A DNA stretch of 32,393 nucleotides from Caldifarciminota bacterium (lineage in GTDB: Bacteria > Hydrothermota > Hydrothermia > LBFQ01 > DSFT01). Of the stretch, positions 1 to 12,660 are shown one piece after another. The stretch lies in the NCBI GenBank assembly GCA_026986535.1, contig JALSOK010000114.1:1-32393 (forward strand). Direction: 5' to 3'. The position numbers and the translations under genes were made by a program. Positions within the stretch are counted from its first letter, which is position 1; each line of letters begins with the position of its first letter. Below the pieces are notes generated by a model, which worked only from the letters and a program-made list of their open reading frames with translations, had not been told where the DNA came from and made no database searches.

Positions 1-96
1 CAAACGCTCTCAATCAGACTGTTTGAAACCTGCGAGCAAATGCCCTAAACTTTTGCCCCGATTAACTGACCTGGTTTTATACGAAACCGGCCTTCC

Positions 97-222
97 TTGA
101 CAGGGCGGGGAGGAAAGCTTTAACATTATAGCACTCTCGCATATTACCCTGGACTTGTTTTAATTAAGGGGTCGGGATGCCTGTCAGGTTGACAGGTGGG
201 CAGGTATCCCTTAAACTTATAA
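97..222 (+). promoter_or_regulatory. Two similar tandem sigma70-like promoter modules upstream of 23S rRNA
   Basis: TTGACA at 97-102, 18 bp spacer, TAACAT at 121-126; and TTGACA at 189-194, 17 bp spacer, TAAACT at 212-217. The two 34-nt modules resemble each other: TTGACAGGGCGGGGAGGAAAGCTTTAACATTATA and TTGACAGGTGGGCAGGTATCCCTTAAACTTATAA. Confidence 0.5.
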
Positions 223-255
223 GGCTGTCAGATAACGACCTCGTTTTATATAATC

Positions 256-3312
<3,057 letters not shown>

Positions 3313-3349
3313 ATTTTATTAATATCGGCTTATTCTTCGTTTTATATAA

Positions 3350-3468
3350 CCCGGGCTACCATACCGGCGGGGCCATACCCGGTCACATTCCGAACCCGGT
3401 CGTCAAGCCCGCCAGGGCCGATGGTACTGCACCCGCGAGGGTGTGGGAGAGTAGGTCGTAGCCCGGGC
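3350..3468 (+). rRNA. rrf: 5S ribosomal RNA
   Basis: Terminal helix CCCGGGCTAC / GTAGCCCGGG, internal TCACATTCCGAACCCGG and GCCGATGGTACTGC motifs, ~119 nt. Confidence 0.93.
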
Positions 3469-3500
3469 TCTTTCCAATACTTCTTTAAAATTTCCCCATA

Positions 3501-4220
3501 ATGAAGTCCTTCCTCGTATCCTTCGGTTACTTCTGGAGAGCGATAAGGGATTACAGGACCTTCGCAGAAATCAAAAGGAATCCCGTCCCCATTGCGGGAA
3601 TCGTCATCTTCATTCTCATATTCCTGGCCATTGCGCTGGCCAAACTCATCGTGGCATATCCCCAGTACAAGATTTATCTTCTTGAACAGCTGGACAGAAC
3701 AGTTCAGGAGCTTCGCTCTCAGGGTGCCACCGAAGAAGAGCTGGAAGCTTTTCGCAGGAATGCTCTGAACTTTACCACATTGCCCTTTCTCCTCATTACC
3801 ACCCTGACGGTGGAATTCTTTCGCCAGCCTGTGGGATTGCTGATTCAGGCATTCGCTCTACTGCTGGTATTTCTGCGTTATAAACCATTTGCAGAGGGCA
3901 CCTTTAAGCATGTTTTTTCTACTGTGGTTCACTCCAAGGGGCCCCTTCTCATGGGAGGGGTGCTGAGTATTCCCCTTGCGTGGATTACGGGCAATCCGGG
4001 GGTAAACTTCAGCCCCGCTATATTCCTTACGGATTCCAGTTTGAAGTCCGTCTTCTTCCATCTGGACATATTTTCCCTGTGGAGCCTGTATGTTCTGGCG
4101 ATGGGCCTGGTATATGGATTCGGTTTTACGCGAAGGGAGGCCCTGACCGGGGTGTTCGGAATGTGGGGCATATTTTTCCTGCTCAATGCTTTTTATGTCT
4201 ATGTGCTGAGATTTTTCTGA
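3501..4220 (+). CDS. Membrane protein, Yip1-domain-like
   Basis: 239 aa with several hydrophobic helices and N-terminal YFWRAIRDYRTFAEIKRNPVPIAGIVI typical of Yip1/DUF1282-like proteins. TAAAAT box 9 nt before ATG. Confidence 0.6.
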   Translation: MKSFLVSFGYFWRAIRDYRTFAEIKRNPVPIAGIVIFILIFLAIALAKLIVAYPQYKIYLLEQLDRTVQELRSQGATEEELEAFRRNALNFTTLPFLLITTLTVEFFRQPVGLLIQAFALLLVFLRYKPFAEGTFKHVFSTVVHSKGPLLMGGVLSIPLAWITGNPGVNFSPAIFLTDSSLKSVFFHLDIFSLWSLYVLAMGLVYGFGFTRREALTGVFGMWGIFFLLNAFYVYVLRFF

Positions 4221-4284
4221 TGCGCCGGTGAGCATTTTCAGTGACCCTTAATTTTTCACAATATACCGGGTTAAAATTTCCCCG

Positions 4285-7200
4285 ATGGCGAAGGATTCGT
4301 TTGTCCATCTGCATGTTCACACGGAATACAGTCTTCTGGATGGCGTGTCCAACATCGACCAGCTTCTGGACAGGGTTAAGGAACTGGGCATGCCCGCAAT
4401 TGCAATTACGGACCATGGCAATCTGTTCGGTGTTATAGAGTTCTACGAGAAGGCTCTCAGGAGGGATATAAAGCCCATTATCGGAATGGAGGCATATCAG
4501 GCCCCCGGAAGCCGCCTGGAGAAGAGCAAACAGGCGAGGAAGTATTTTCACCTGACAGTGCTGGCCCGGAATGATGTGGGTTTGAGAAACCTGTATAAAC
4601 TCTCGAGCATAGGATACCTGGAGGGATTCTATCACAAGCCCCGAATAGACAAGGAGGTTCTTGCAGAGCATTCCGATGGGCTCATCGTTCTTTCCGGGTG
4701 TCCACAGGGGGAAATTGCGCAGAATATCCTTGCCGGAAACATGGAGGGGGCCAGAAAGGCCCTCGACGAATTTCTGCAGATCTTCGGAAAGGAGAATTTC
4801 TACCTGGAGCTCCAGGAGGTGGGCATTCCTGAGAATGAGGTGATAAACAGGGGAGTGATGGAGCTGGCCCGCTATGCCGGTCTGAAGGTGGTGGCCACGA
4901 ACGATGTCCATTATGTCGATAAGGACGACGCCATACTTCAGACTATTCTGCTCAAGATAGATCAGAAGAAGAAGCTCGACGAGGGGGGATTCGAAATAAC
5001 AACAAAGGAAATTTATCTCAAGAGCCCGGAGGAAATGTGGAGCCTCTTTTCCGAAGTTCCGCAGGCCCTGACCAGCACTCTGGAGATTGCCGAGAGGGTC
5101 GAGTACAATATAGAGCTCAACCCCAATGCCCTGAAACTTCCCCATATAAATTCCGACAGGAGCCTCAGGGAGATGGCTTATGAGGGTCTGAAGAAGCGGC
5201 TGGGGGGTAATATTCCCGATGCCTATATGCAGAGGCTTGAGCACGAACTGGAAGTTATAGAGAAGATGGGCTTCGATGGATACTTCCTGATCATAGCCGA
5301 TATAGTGAATTTCGCAAAGCGCTCCGGAATACCCGTTGGACCGGGAAGGGGAAGTGCCGCCGGTTCCCTGGTCCTCTATGCCATAGGGGTTACGGATATA
5401 GATCCCATGAAGTACAATTTGCTCTTCGAGCGTTTCCTCAATCCCGAGAGGATATCTCCCCCCGATGTGGACATAGACATATCGGACCTGAGGAGGGGGG
5501 AGGTGGTGGATTACATAAGGGATAAATATGGAACGGACGCTGTTGCTCAAATAATAACTTTCAACCGATTGAAGACGAAGGCGGCCATAAAGGATGTGGC
5601 CCGGGTCATGGGCTTCTCCTATCAGGAAATCAACAGGCTTACAAAGTCCATTCCGGGGAATGTTTCCGATTTCGACGAAATCATGCAGATTCCGGAGGTG
5701 AGGGAATCTGTGGAGGCCAATCCGGACCTTAAGCAGGTCTTTGACTACGCAAGGCGCATAACCAACAAACCCAGAACCACCTCCATACACGCTGCGGGGG
5801 TGGTGGTCACTCCGGGGGGGATAACCAACTATGTGCCCCTCTACAGAACGAAGGACGACAATATAACCACCCAGTTCGATAAGGATATTCTGGAGAAGCT
5901 GGGGATACTCAAGATAGACCTGCTGGGCCTTACCGCACTGAGCATTATAGAAAAGGCTGTGGAGCTGGTAAAGAGGCGCCGCGATCCCGATTTCGATATC
6001 GACTCCATACCCCTTGATGACATGAAGACATACGAGTTTCTGTGGAAGGGGAACCTCATAGGTGTATTCCAGCTGGAGGCATCCAAAGGGATGAGGGATC
6101 TGGTGATGAAGATGCGTCCCGACAGGTTCGAGGATATAATCGCCCTCATAGCCCTTTATCGTCCCGGTGCTCTTCAGTTTGCCGATGATTACATAAGCAG
6201 GAAGTCGGGGAGAAAGCCCGTGGAATACATATTCGATGAGCTGGAGCCGGTTTTGAAAGAAACCTACGGAACCATAATCTATCAGGAGCAGGTAATGCAG
6301 ATTGCCAATATTCTGGCTGGATTCACCATGGGGGAAGCCGATATATTGAGGAAAGCGATAGGAAAGAAGAAAGCCGATTTAATGGCTCAGATGAAGGATA
6401 AGTTTATCTCCGGCGCCATCGCCCGCGGGTTCGATGAAGATAAGGTGCGCAAATTATGGGATGATATCGAAGACTTTGCCCAGTATTCCTTCAATAAATC
6501 CCACTCGGCGGGATATGCCATGATCACCTATCAGACGGCCTATCTCAAAGCCAATTATCCGGTGGAATTCTATACTGCTTTGCTCTCCGTGGAAATGCTC
6601 AAACCCTCCAATTTCTACAAGAAGGCCGGTTCCATTATTTTCGAGGCCCGCAAGATGGGGATAAATGTCCTCCCGCCGGACATAAACGAGAGCGATTTCG
6701 AATTCACCATAGTGGACGACAGCACCATAAGGTATGGGCTGGGGGGCATAAAGAACCTGGGGCAGAAGGTCATAGAGGATATCCTGGATGCAAGGAAGAT
6801 GGGTCCCTTCCACTCCGTGGAGGATCTGGTGGCCCGTGTGGATCTCAATAAGAAGTCTCTGGAAGCTCTCGTAAAGAGCGGGGCCCTGGATCCCATCATA
6901 CCTTCGAGGACCTATGTCCTGGAGAATATGGATCGATACACTTCCCGCTCCGGCAGGAAGAACAGGTCCATGAGCCTCTTCGACAGTGCACAGCTCAGCA
7001 TTCGACCTCAGACCACCATGGCCCGGGCAAATAAGGACGACAGAAAGACCATCCTGAGGTACGAAGTGGAATCTCTGGGCATATTCCTCTCTTCCCATCC
7101 GCTGGACCCCTACAGGGATATGGTGGATGTGCTTGGACTGGATACTATATCCCGCATACACGAGGAGGATGATGTGGAGGAAGTTCTGCTCATGGCGGCT

Positions 7201-7668
7201 ATAGTGAATCTGGAGAAGAAGAGGGACAGGAATAAGCAGCCTTTTCTAATTCTGACGCTGGAGGATTTCACCGGTGCGGTGGAGGCGAGGGTTTTCTCCT
7301 CTGTTTACAGCCGCATAAAGGACAGGCTGTCCCCTGATTGTTATGTGTATCTGATACGGGCAAGCGTGTCTGTGGATGATTATCAGGGACAGGGAAACCG
7401 GGAACTCATAGTGGAGGATATGGTTCCCATAAGCCGCATACAGGAGATGTTCAGGGGTGTGGAGCTGGGGATCGATGTGGACGACATAGATGAGGAGTTC
7501 GTCAGTTTCATGAAGAGGCTGGTTTCCAGGGAGGGACTCCCCATTTACTTCAGCATAAGGGAGAACGGTGAGACCAGAAGATTCGTATCCGGATACAGGT
7601 TGCCCGTTTCGGGATTGAGGGAGGTGGCAACCAGAACCAGGGCAAAACTCAGGCTTATTCCGCGATGA
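4285..7668 (+). CDS. dnaE: DNA polymerase III subunit alpha
   Basis: 1127 aa; PHP motif HLHVHTEYSLLDG, AITDHGNLFG, polymerase motifs GPGRGSAAGSLV, PPDVDIDISD, YQEQVMQIA, FNKSHSAGYA. TAAAAT box 7 nt before ATG. Confidence 0.97.
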   Translation: MAKDSFVHLHVHTEYSLLDGVSNIDQLLDRVKELGMPAIAITDHGNLFGVIEFYEKALRRDIKPIIGMEAYQAPGSRLEKSKQARKYFHLTVLARNDVGLRNLYKLSSIGYLEGFYHKPRIDKEVLAEHSDGLIVLSGCPQGEIAQNILAGNMEGARKALDEFLQIFGKENFYLELQEVGIPENEVINRGVMELARYAGLKVVATNDVHYVDKDDAILQTILLKIDQKKKLDEGGFEITTKEIYLKSPEEMWSLFSEVPQALTSTLEIAERVEYNIELNPNALKLPHINSDRSLREMAYEGLKKRLGGNIPDAYMQRLEHELEVIEKMGFDGYFLIIADIVNFAKRSGIPVGPGRGSAAGSLVLYAIGVTDIDPMKYNLLFERFLNPERISPPDVDIDISDLRRGEVVDYIRDKYGTDAVAQIITFNRLKTKAAIKDVARVMGFSYQEINRLTKSIPGNVSDFDEIMQIPEVRESVEANPDLKQVFDYARRITNKPRTTSIHAAGVVVTPGGITNYVPLYRTKDDNITTQFDKDILEKLGILKIDLLGLTALSIIEKAVELVKRRRDPDFDIDSIPLDDMKTYEFLWKGNLIGVFQLEASKGMRDLVMKMRPDRFEDIIALIALYRPGALQFADDYISRKSGRKPVEYIFDELEPVLKETYGTIIYQEQVMQIANILAGFTMGEADILRKAIGKKKADLMAQMKDKFISGAIARGFDEDKVRKLWDDIEDFAQYSFNKSHSAGYAMITYQTAYLKANYPVEFYTALLSVEMLKPSNFYKKAGSIIFEARKMGINVLPPDINESDFEFTIVDDSTIRYGLGGIKNLGQKVIEDILDARKMGPFHSVEDLVARVDLNKKSLEALVKSGALDPIIPSRTYVLENMDRYTSRSGRKNRSMSLFDSAQLSIRPQTTMARANKDDRKTILRYEVESLGIFLSSHPLDPYRDMVDVLGLDTISRIHEEDDVEEVLLMAAIVNLEKKRDRNKQPFLILTLEDFTGAVEARVFSSVYSRIKDRLSPDCYVYLIRASVSVDDYQGQGNRELIVEDMVPISRIQEMFRGVELGIDVDDIDEEFVSFMKRLVSREGLPIYFSIRENGETRRFVSGYRLPVSGLREVATRTRAKLRLIPR

Positions 7669-8081
7669 AGAAGGTGGCTTTTCTGGGAAGCGGAGATGAC
7701 CCTTCGGTGGAGGTTCTCTTTCGTCCCCTGATACTGGGTAAGGACTGCAGGGTGGAGGGGACATTTTCCTTTTCAGCGGATCACAGGGGTTCCTTCAATG
7801 AGTATGCCAGGCATCTGGGTGTTATAGTAATCATAAGCAATCCGGTGTATCGCATGTGGGAGAAGGAATTTCTCGATGCCGTTGAGGATTTCCAGCCCGA
7901 TGTTATCTTCGACTTTGGATTCGACAGGACTCTCCCTTCCGTTGGCACTCCGATATGGCGAATAGTTAATCTGGACCCCTTCTATGTGATCATCTCCCCC
8001 GAAGGGAGGGCATCTTTCGTGGGTGATAGGGAGGGGGCGGTGGCTTTCCTCAGGCGTTTGCTATGTGGTCAGGGCCTATAA
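7665..8081 (+). CDS. Hypothetical 138-aa protein, possibly a short formyltransferase-like fold
   Basis: ATGA overlap with the dnaE stop. MKKVAFLGSGDDPSVEV ... GVIVIISNPV ... FLDAVEDFQPDVIFDFGF faintly resembles the PurN/Fmt N-terminal domain. Family call is weak. Confidence 0.55.
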   Translation: MKKVAFLGSGDDPSVEVLFRPLILGKDCRVEGTFSFSADHRGSFNEYARHLGVIVIISNPVYRMWEKEFLDAVEDFQPDVIFDFGFDRTLPSVGTPIWRIVNLDPFYVIISPEGRASFVGDREGAVAFLRRLLCGQGL

Positions 8082-8090
8082 AATTTCCCC

Positions 8091-9110
8091 ATGTTCGAAT
8101 ATGTGAATGCACGGATACGGGCCCGATTCCCAAGACTATTCAAGGATTCCGTATTCGAAGAACTTCTCACCTACGAATCCGTGGAGGATCTATTCCGGTT
8201 CTTTCGTGGAACCCGATATGAAAAATTTCTGGCCAGATCCCAGGCTGTGGCATCGGGATTGAATGCATACTTCCTTACGCTCAAGTACACTTTCGAGGAC
8301 GAGACGCAGAGCATACTCCGCTTTTCCAGCGACGAAATCGGGCAGATGATTTCCATATACTTGAGCAGGTGGGATGTGTATAACATACTGACCATAATAA
8401 AGGGTAAGCACTCCGGCTCCCCTGCTCAGAGAATCAGGGAGGCCCTCATGCCCTTCGGCAGCATCCCCTCCTCCAAACTGGATGCTCTCGTGGAAGCGGG
8501 GAGCGTTTCGGAGGTTCTCGACAAAATTATGCTTTTGGGCGTTAAACTGCCCTTTTCTCTTACCACGGGCATAACCCGTTTGCTCAAGGAGGGGAAGGTG
8601 CTGGAGGGGGAGATGGAAATCTACCAGAATTACTATACTTCCATTCATCGCAGGCTGTCGGACTTCGGCGAAAGTGCCGATTCTCTGAGGAAGATCATAT
8701 CCATGAATGTGGATTTGAGGAATATAGTGGCAATCCTCATAATGCTGAAGGAGGGTGTTTCCCCGTCCACCGTTCCGTACCTCAAGGGGGGGACCCTTTC
8801 GGCGGCCTTCCTCAACACCCTGTGGTCATCCGAAACATACAGCGATGCCCTGAATCTCCTTAAGGATAGCCCCTACGGGAAAGTTATAGGTGGTGAAACC
8901 GCTGTGGACAGAATAGAGAGGCTTCTGGAAAAGCATATCTATGAGACTGCATACAGCTTCCGCAGGACGGATTCCCTGGGTATCGGTCTGCCCATTTCCT
9001 ACTTCGCCAGGCTGGAAGTGGAGATGATGAATCTTCGTCTCATCGGAATAGCGGTGGATGGGGACCTGGACAGGCAGATGGTCAGGGATTACATGATATT
9101 CCTGGGCTGA
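8091..9110 (+). CDS. V/A-type ATPase subunit C-like protein (AC39 family)
   Basis: 339 aa helical protein with WDVYNILTIIKGKHSG and C-terminal LPISYFARLEVEMMNLRLIGIAVDG, features of archaeal/bacterial V-type ATPase subunit C. TAAAAT box 6 nt before ATG. Confidence 0.75.
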   Translation: MFEYVNARIRARFPRLFKDSVFEELLTYESVEDLFRFFRGTRYEKFLARSQAVASGLNAYFLTLKYTFEDETQSILRFSSDEIGQMISIYLSRWDVYNILTIIKGKHSGSPAQRIREALMPFGSIPSSKLDALVEAGSVSEVLDKIMLLGVKLPFSLTTGITRLLKEGKVLEGEMEIYQNYYTSIHRRLSDFGESADSLRKIISMNVDLRNIVAILIMLKEGVSPSTVPYLKGGTLSAAFLNTLWSSETYSDALNLLKDSPYGKVIGGETAVDRIERLLEKHIYETAYSFRRTDSLGIGLPISYFARLEVEMMNLRLIGIAVDGDLDRQMVRDYMIFLG

Positions 9111-9147
9111 TGGGCTTAAAATTAATATAGTTCGGGTCTTACTGGGT

Positions 9148-10068
9148 ATGGGTAAGGTTAAATGTCTGGGTATAATCGTCAATCCCAATGCAGGAAGGGG
9201 TATATCTTCGGCCCGCTACAGGGACATACTGGACCTTTTAGAGAGGGAGCGGGTCTCCTTCATGCATGCGTATCTGGCTGAAACTTCCGACACACGGGAG
9301 ATCCTGGACAGCTTCTTTCGGGAGAATTTCGATGCCGTGATAATACTGGGGGGTGATGGAACCCTCAATCATGTGGCCCCCTACACCCTCGGTACGGGAG
9401 TTCCCCTTTTCGTTATTCCCTTTGGTTCGGGAAACGATTTCCACTCTTCCCACTGGAATACGGGGGCCAGCAGGGTCAGGAGTACAGTCAGGAGGATACT
9501 CAGGGGTGATTTCAGGAAGAAAAGGGTGGATGCCGCTGTGGTGGAGGGGGCGGGCCTGGTGAGGTATTTCTTCAACTCCTTCGGATTTGGAATCGCCGGT
9601 GTCGTGGCCCGCAATGAGAATAAGAGGCAGAGGAAGAGGGGGTTTCAGACTTTCTTCCTTACGGCCCTGCGGGATGTTCTGTTCAATGCGAAACCCATAG
9701 ATGTCCGGATCAATCTGGGTGGGGAGGAGCACGATGGTCCCATCCTGAGCTTCCATGCAGGGATAAATCAGAGGGAGGGGGGAGGGTTCAGGACATTTCC
9801 CCTTGCAAAGCCCGACGATGGTCTGGTGGATGTGGTCTTCCTCAGGGGAAAGGGGGTCAATAGACTCTCCCTTCTGCTGAAGCTCCAGAAGGTGAAGGAG
9901 GGGAAGCATATAGATGACGGGGATGTGGTTTACCGTCAGGTTCCCTCCTTTACTTTTCAAAACGGTCAGGATACGGTTGCCCATGTGGATGGCGAGGACT
10001 TCGACCTGCCCTCCGGCCGCTACATGGTCAGGGTCCTAAGGAAGCAGATTACGATCATACAGCTGTGA
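9148..10068 (+). CDS. Diacylglycerol/lipid kinase family protein (YegS-like)
   Basis: 306 aa; GIIVNPNAGRG, IILGGDGTLNHV, IPFGSGNDFHSS motifs of the DAGK catalytic domain. Confidence 0.88.
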   Translation: MGKVKCLGIIVNPNAGRGISSARYRDILDLLERERVSFMHAYLAETSDTREILDSFFRENFDAVIILGGDGTLNHVAPYTLGTGVPLFVIPFGSGNDFHSSHWNTGASRVRSTVRRILRGDFRKKRVDAAVVEGAGLVRYFFNSFGFGIAGVVARNENKRQRKRGFQTFFLTALRDVLFNAKPIDVRINLGGEEHDGPILSFHAGINQREGGGFRTFPLAKPDDGLVDVVFLRGKGVNRLSLLLKLQKVKEGKHIDDGDVVYRQVPSFTFQNGQDTVAHVDGEDFDLPSGRYMVRVLRKQITIIQL

Positions 10069-10086
10069 AGGCTTTAAAATTTCGCA

Positions 10087-10359
10087 ATGTCGAAGAAGAG
10101 TCTGTCGGTTAAAAAGAGGGAGAGGCAGAATAGAAAGAGAAGGCTTCACAATCTCAAGTATAAGAAGTGGATAAAGGCATTGATGAAGAAGATCAAAAAG
10201 GCTACGGATAATGCGAAGAGGAAGGAGCTCCTTAATGAACTGTACGAGGCACTGGATAAGGCCGCCAAGAGGAATATAATACACAGGAATAAGGCCGCAC
10301 GGCTGAAGAGCAAGTATGCAAAGCTGGTAAACAGTCATGAAAAGGCTGACGAGGCATAG
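10087..10359 (+). CDS. rpsT: 30S ribosomal protein bS20
   Basis: 90 aa, KKSLSVKKRERQNRKRRLHNLKYKKWIKALMKKI...HRNKAARLKSKYAKLV. TAAAAT box 6 nt before ATG. Confidence 0.93.
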   Translation: MSKKSLSVKKRERQNRKRRLHNLKYKKWIKALMKKIKKATDNAKRKELLNELYEALDKAAKRNIIHRNKAARLKSKYAKLVNSHEKADEA

Positions 10360-10726
10360 GAAGGTAATCAAGGAGATTATCTATAAGTACAGGGATCATC
10401 CTACGGCCGAGGAGATATACCTCAGGGCCCGTATGGAAATCCCTTCCATAAACCTCTCCACCGTCTACAGGAATCTCAAGGAGATGGTGGCTTCCGGAGA
10501 CCTCATCGAATTCCAGGTGGATGGAGAAAACAAGTACAGGTATGACATTGCCGAGGAGCATTATCACTTTTACTGCGAGGTATGCGGCAGGATTTACGAT
10601 ATACCCGCCAGCAAGGTGAAGCTCTCTTTTGACTTTGAGCATCATGTTAAGGATACCCGGATCATGTTCAGGGGTATCTGTAGCGAATGTGCAGCCCAAA
10701 TGGAGGTGGAAGATGAGAGCCTATGA
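10337..10726 (+). CDS. Fur/PerR-family metal-dependent regulator
   Basis: 129 aa; HPTAEEIY, INLSTVYRNLKEMV recognition helix, HYHFYCEVCGRIYDI and ICSEC structural zinc cysteines. Overlaps rpsT and rpsF. Confidence 0.9.
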   Translation: MKRLTRHRKVIKEIIYKYRDHPTAEEIYLRARMEIPSINLSTVYRNLKEMVASGDLIEFQVDGENKYRYDIAEEHYHFYCEVCGRIYDIPASKVKLSFDFEHHVKDTRIMFRGICSECAAQMEVEDESL

Positions 10727-11003
10727 GACCATGTTCATCATAGACCCGCACCTTGACGAGAGCGTCAGGAAGGAAACCATAGACAAAGTTAAGGAATTCA
10801 TCTCCCAGAATGGGGGAACGGTGAAGAAGGTGGATGATTGGGGGATAAGGGAGCTGGCCTACGAGATAAAGAAGCGCAACGAGGGGCATTATGTGGTTAT
10901 TGAGTTCGAGACGGAGAACAATCAGCTGGCCCTCAAGCTCAGGGATTACTTCCGCTTCGAGCCCAATATCCTCCGCTCCATAGTGGTCAGGGAGGATGAG
11001 TAA
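10713..11003 (+). CDS. rpsF: 30S ribosomal protein bS6
   Basis: Start corrected from the track (10629) to ATG 10713: MRAYETMFIIDPHLDE...DDWGIRELAYEIKKRNEGHYVVIEFE. Confidence 0.93.
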   Translation: MRAYETMFIIDPHLDESVRKETIDKVKEFISQNGGTVKKVDDWGIRELAYEIKKRNEGHYVVIEFETENNQLALKLRDYFRFEPNILRSIVVREDE

Positions 11004-11458
11004 TGTCCCAGCTCCGCCTTCCCCATATAAACTTCATCCTCCTGTCCGGTCGTCTCGTGAGCGATGCCGAGTTGAAGCATCTGCCTTCGGGAAAACCCGT
11101 CGTTAATTTCCGTCTTGCATCCACCAGGCGTTTTCAGGTGAATGGGGAATGGCGGGAGGAAACCCTGTTCATAAACTGCGTTTACCTTTCCCGGGGAGCA
11201 GAGGAGATCGTCCGCAGGCTCACGAAGGGAAAGGCGGTTATCGTGGAGGGGAGACTCAGGTACCGGGAGTGGGATGACCCCTCCACCGGTGCCCGCAGGA
11301 ACACATACGAGGTCGTCGTTTACAGGGTTCATACCCTGGAGAAGGAGGGGGTGGAGGAGGAGCCCGTTATAGAGCTCCCCAAGGAAGATATAATAGAGGG
11401 TCCCCCCGAAATCAATTTCGACGAGGATGACGATATAAATGAGGAGCTGCCCTTTTAA
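11003..11458 (+). CDS. ssb: Single-stranded DNA-binding protein
   Basis: 151 aa OB-fold: [59 protein letters not shown]; acidic tail [12 protein letters not shown]. Confidence 0.93.
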   Translation: MSQLRLPHINFILLSGRLVSDAELKHLPSGKPVVNFRLASTRRFQVNGEWREETLFINCVYLSRGAEEIVRRLTKGKAVIVEGRLRYREWDDPSTGARRNTYEVVVYRVHTLEKEGVEEEPVIELPKEDIIEGPPEINFDEDDDINEELPF

Positions 11459-11484
11459 AGAGAACACATCAAAGGAGGGAGGAG

Positions 11485-11700
11485 ATGGCGAGGAAGAAGT
11501 GCAGACTGGATAAGCAGGGAATAAAGAAGATAGACTGGAAGGATGTGGAGTTTTTGAGCCAGTTTATTACACCCAGGGGCAAGATCATGTCCCGCAGACA
11601 GACGGGACTGTGTGCCTACCACCAGCGTCAGCTGGCCAGAGCCATTAAGAGGGCGAGGATAATGGCCCTTCTGCCGTTCGTTAAGGACTATTACCTGTAA
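11485..11700 (+). CDS. rpsR: 30S ribosomal protein bS18
   Basis: 71 aa; [56 protein letters not shown]. Confidence 0.95.
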   Translation: MARKKCRLDKQGIKKIDWKDVEFLSQFITPRGKIMSRRQTGLCAYHQRQLARAIKRARIMALLPFVKDYYL

Positions 11701-11713
11701 GGAGGATTATGCG

Positions 11714-12169
11714 ATGAAGAAGGTAAGGATCATACTGAAGCAGGATGTGGAAGGACTTGGAAAGGAAGGGGAAATCGTGACCGTCAAGTATGGTTATGCT
11801 GCCAACTACCTTATTCCCAGAGGTTATGCAGTTCTGGCCACGGAATCCAATATTCGCCACTGGCAGAGCATAATGGAAATGCGCAGGAGAAAACTGGAGA
11901 GGCTCAGGGAGAAGGCGGAGGAGCTCAGGAAGAAGCTCGAGAAGACCAGGATAGTGATACCGGTGAAGGTGGGAGAGGAGGACAGACTGTATGGTTCCGT
12001 GACCGCCAGAGACATCCACGAGAGGCTCAAATACGATTTTCCCCAGATAGACAGAAGGGATATTCTCCTGGAGGAGCCCATAAAGGCCCTGGGTACATAT
12101 GAGGTGCCCGTCAGGCTCCATCCCGATGTGGTGGCGCATGTGAAGGTGGAAGTTGTGAAAGAGGAATGA
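11714..12169 (+). CDS. rplI: 50S ribosomal protein bL9
   Basis: 151 aa; MKKVRIILKQDVEGLGKEGEIVTVKYGYAANYLIPRGYAV. Confidence 0.96.
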   Translation: MKKVRIILKQDVEGLGKEGEIVTVKYGYAANYLIPRGYAVLATESNIRHWQSIMEMRRRKLERLREKAEELRKKLEKTRIVIPVKVGEEDRLYGSVTARDIHERLKYDFPQIDRRDILLEEPIKALGTYEVPVRLHPDVVAHVKVEVVKEE

Positions 12170-12621
12170 AGAATCTCTTAGAAGTTTATGTAAAGAATGT
12201 CATAGTGGTGAAAAATGAGGAGGGGGAGACCTCCTTTCTCGTCCTGCTTGCCGAAAAGGAAGGCAAGAGAATACTCCCCATTTCCATCGGAATGTTCGAG
12301 GCACAGGCCATTGCCCGGGCCCTCGAGGGGGTGGACATAGGGCGTCCCCTGACCCATGACCTTATTGTAAACATCATAAGAGAGCTCGGCGGAACTCTGG
12401 AGAAAGTCATAGTGAACGACCTCATAGATGGAACCTTCTATGCCCGCCTCATCGTGAAGACGGACGAAAAGCTCCACAGCATAGATGCAAGGCCCTCCGA
12501 TTCCATAGCCATCGCCATCCTTGCCGGGGCCCCCATCTTCGTCAGTTCCAAGGTTATGGATGAGGCAGGAGAGATCCTCCCCGAGGAGGGGGCTGGAGAA
12601 GGCGGGGATTTCGAGGCCTGA
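12166..12621 (+). CDS. Bifunctional nuclease family protein (DUF151)
   Basis: 151 aa; RILPISIGMFEAQAIARALEG..RPLTHDLIVNIIRELGG..DARPSDSIAIAILAGAPIFV; ATGA overlap with rplI. Confidence 0.93.
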   Translation: MKNLLEVYVKNVIVVKNEEGETSFLVLLAEKEGKRILPISIGMFEAQAIARALEGVDIGRPLTHDLIVNIIRELGGTLEKVIVNDLIDGTFYARLIVKTDEKLHSIDARPSDSIAIAILAGAPIFVSSKVMDEAGEILPEEGAGEGGDFEA

Positions 12622-12660
12622 CCTGGCCTTTTCGGTGGACTTAATTTCAGGAGGTTAATC

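Noticed and set aside
4183-5790. 535-aa minus-strand ORF
   Set aside because: Antisense to dnaE; the translation has no recognisable domain and the sense frame is clearly coding.
4285-7668. Intein in dnaE
   Set aside because: Polymerase motifs run uninterrupted at the expected length and no intein splice motifs were seen.
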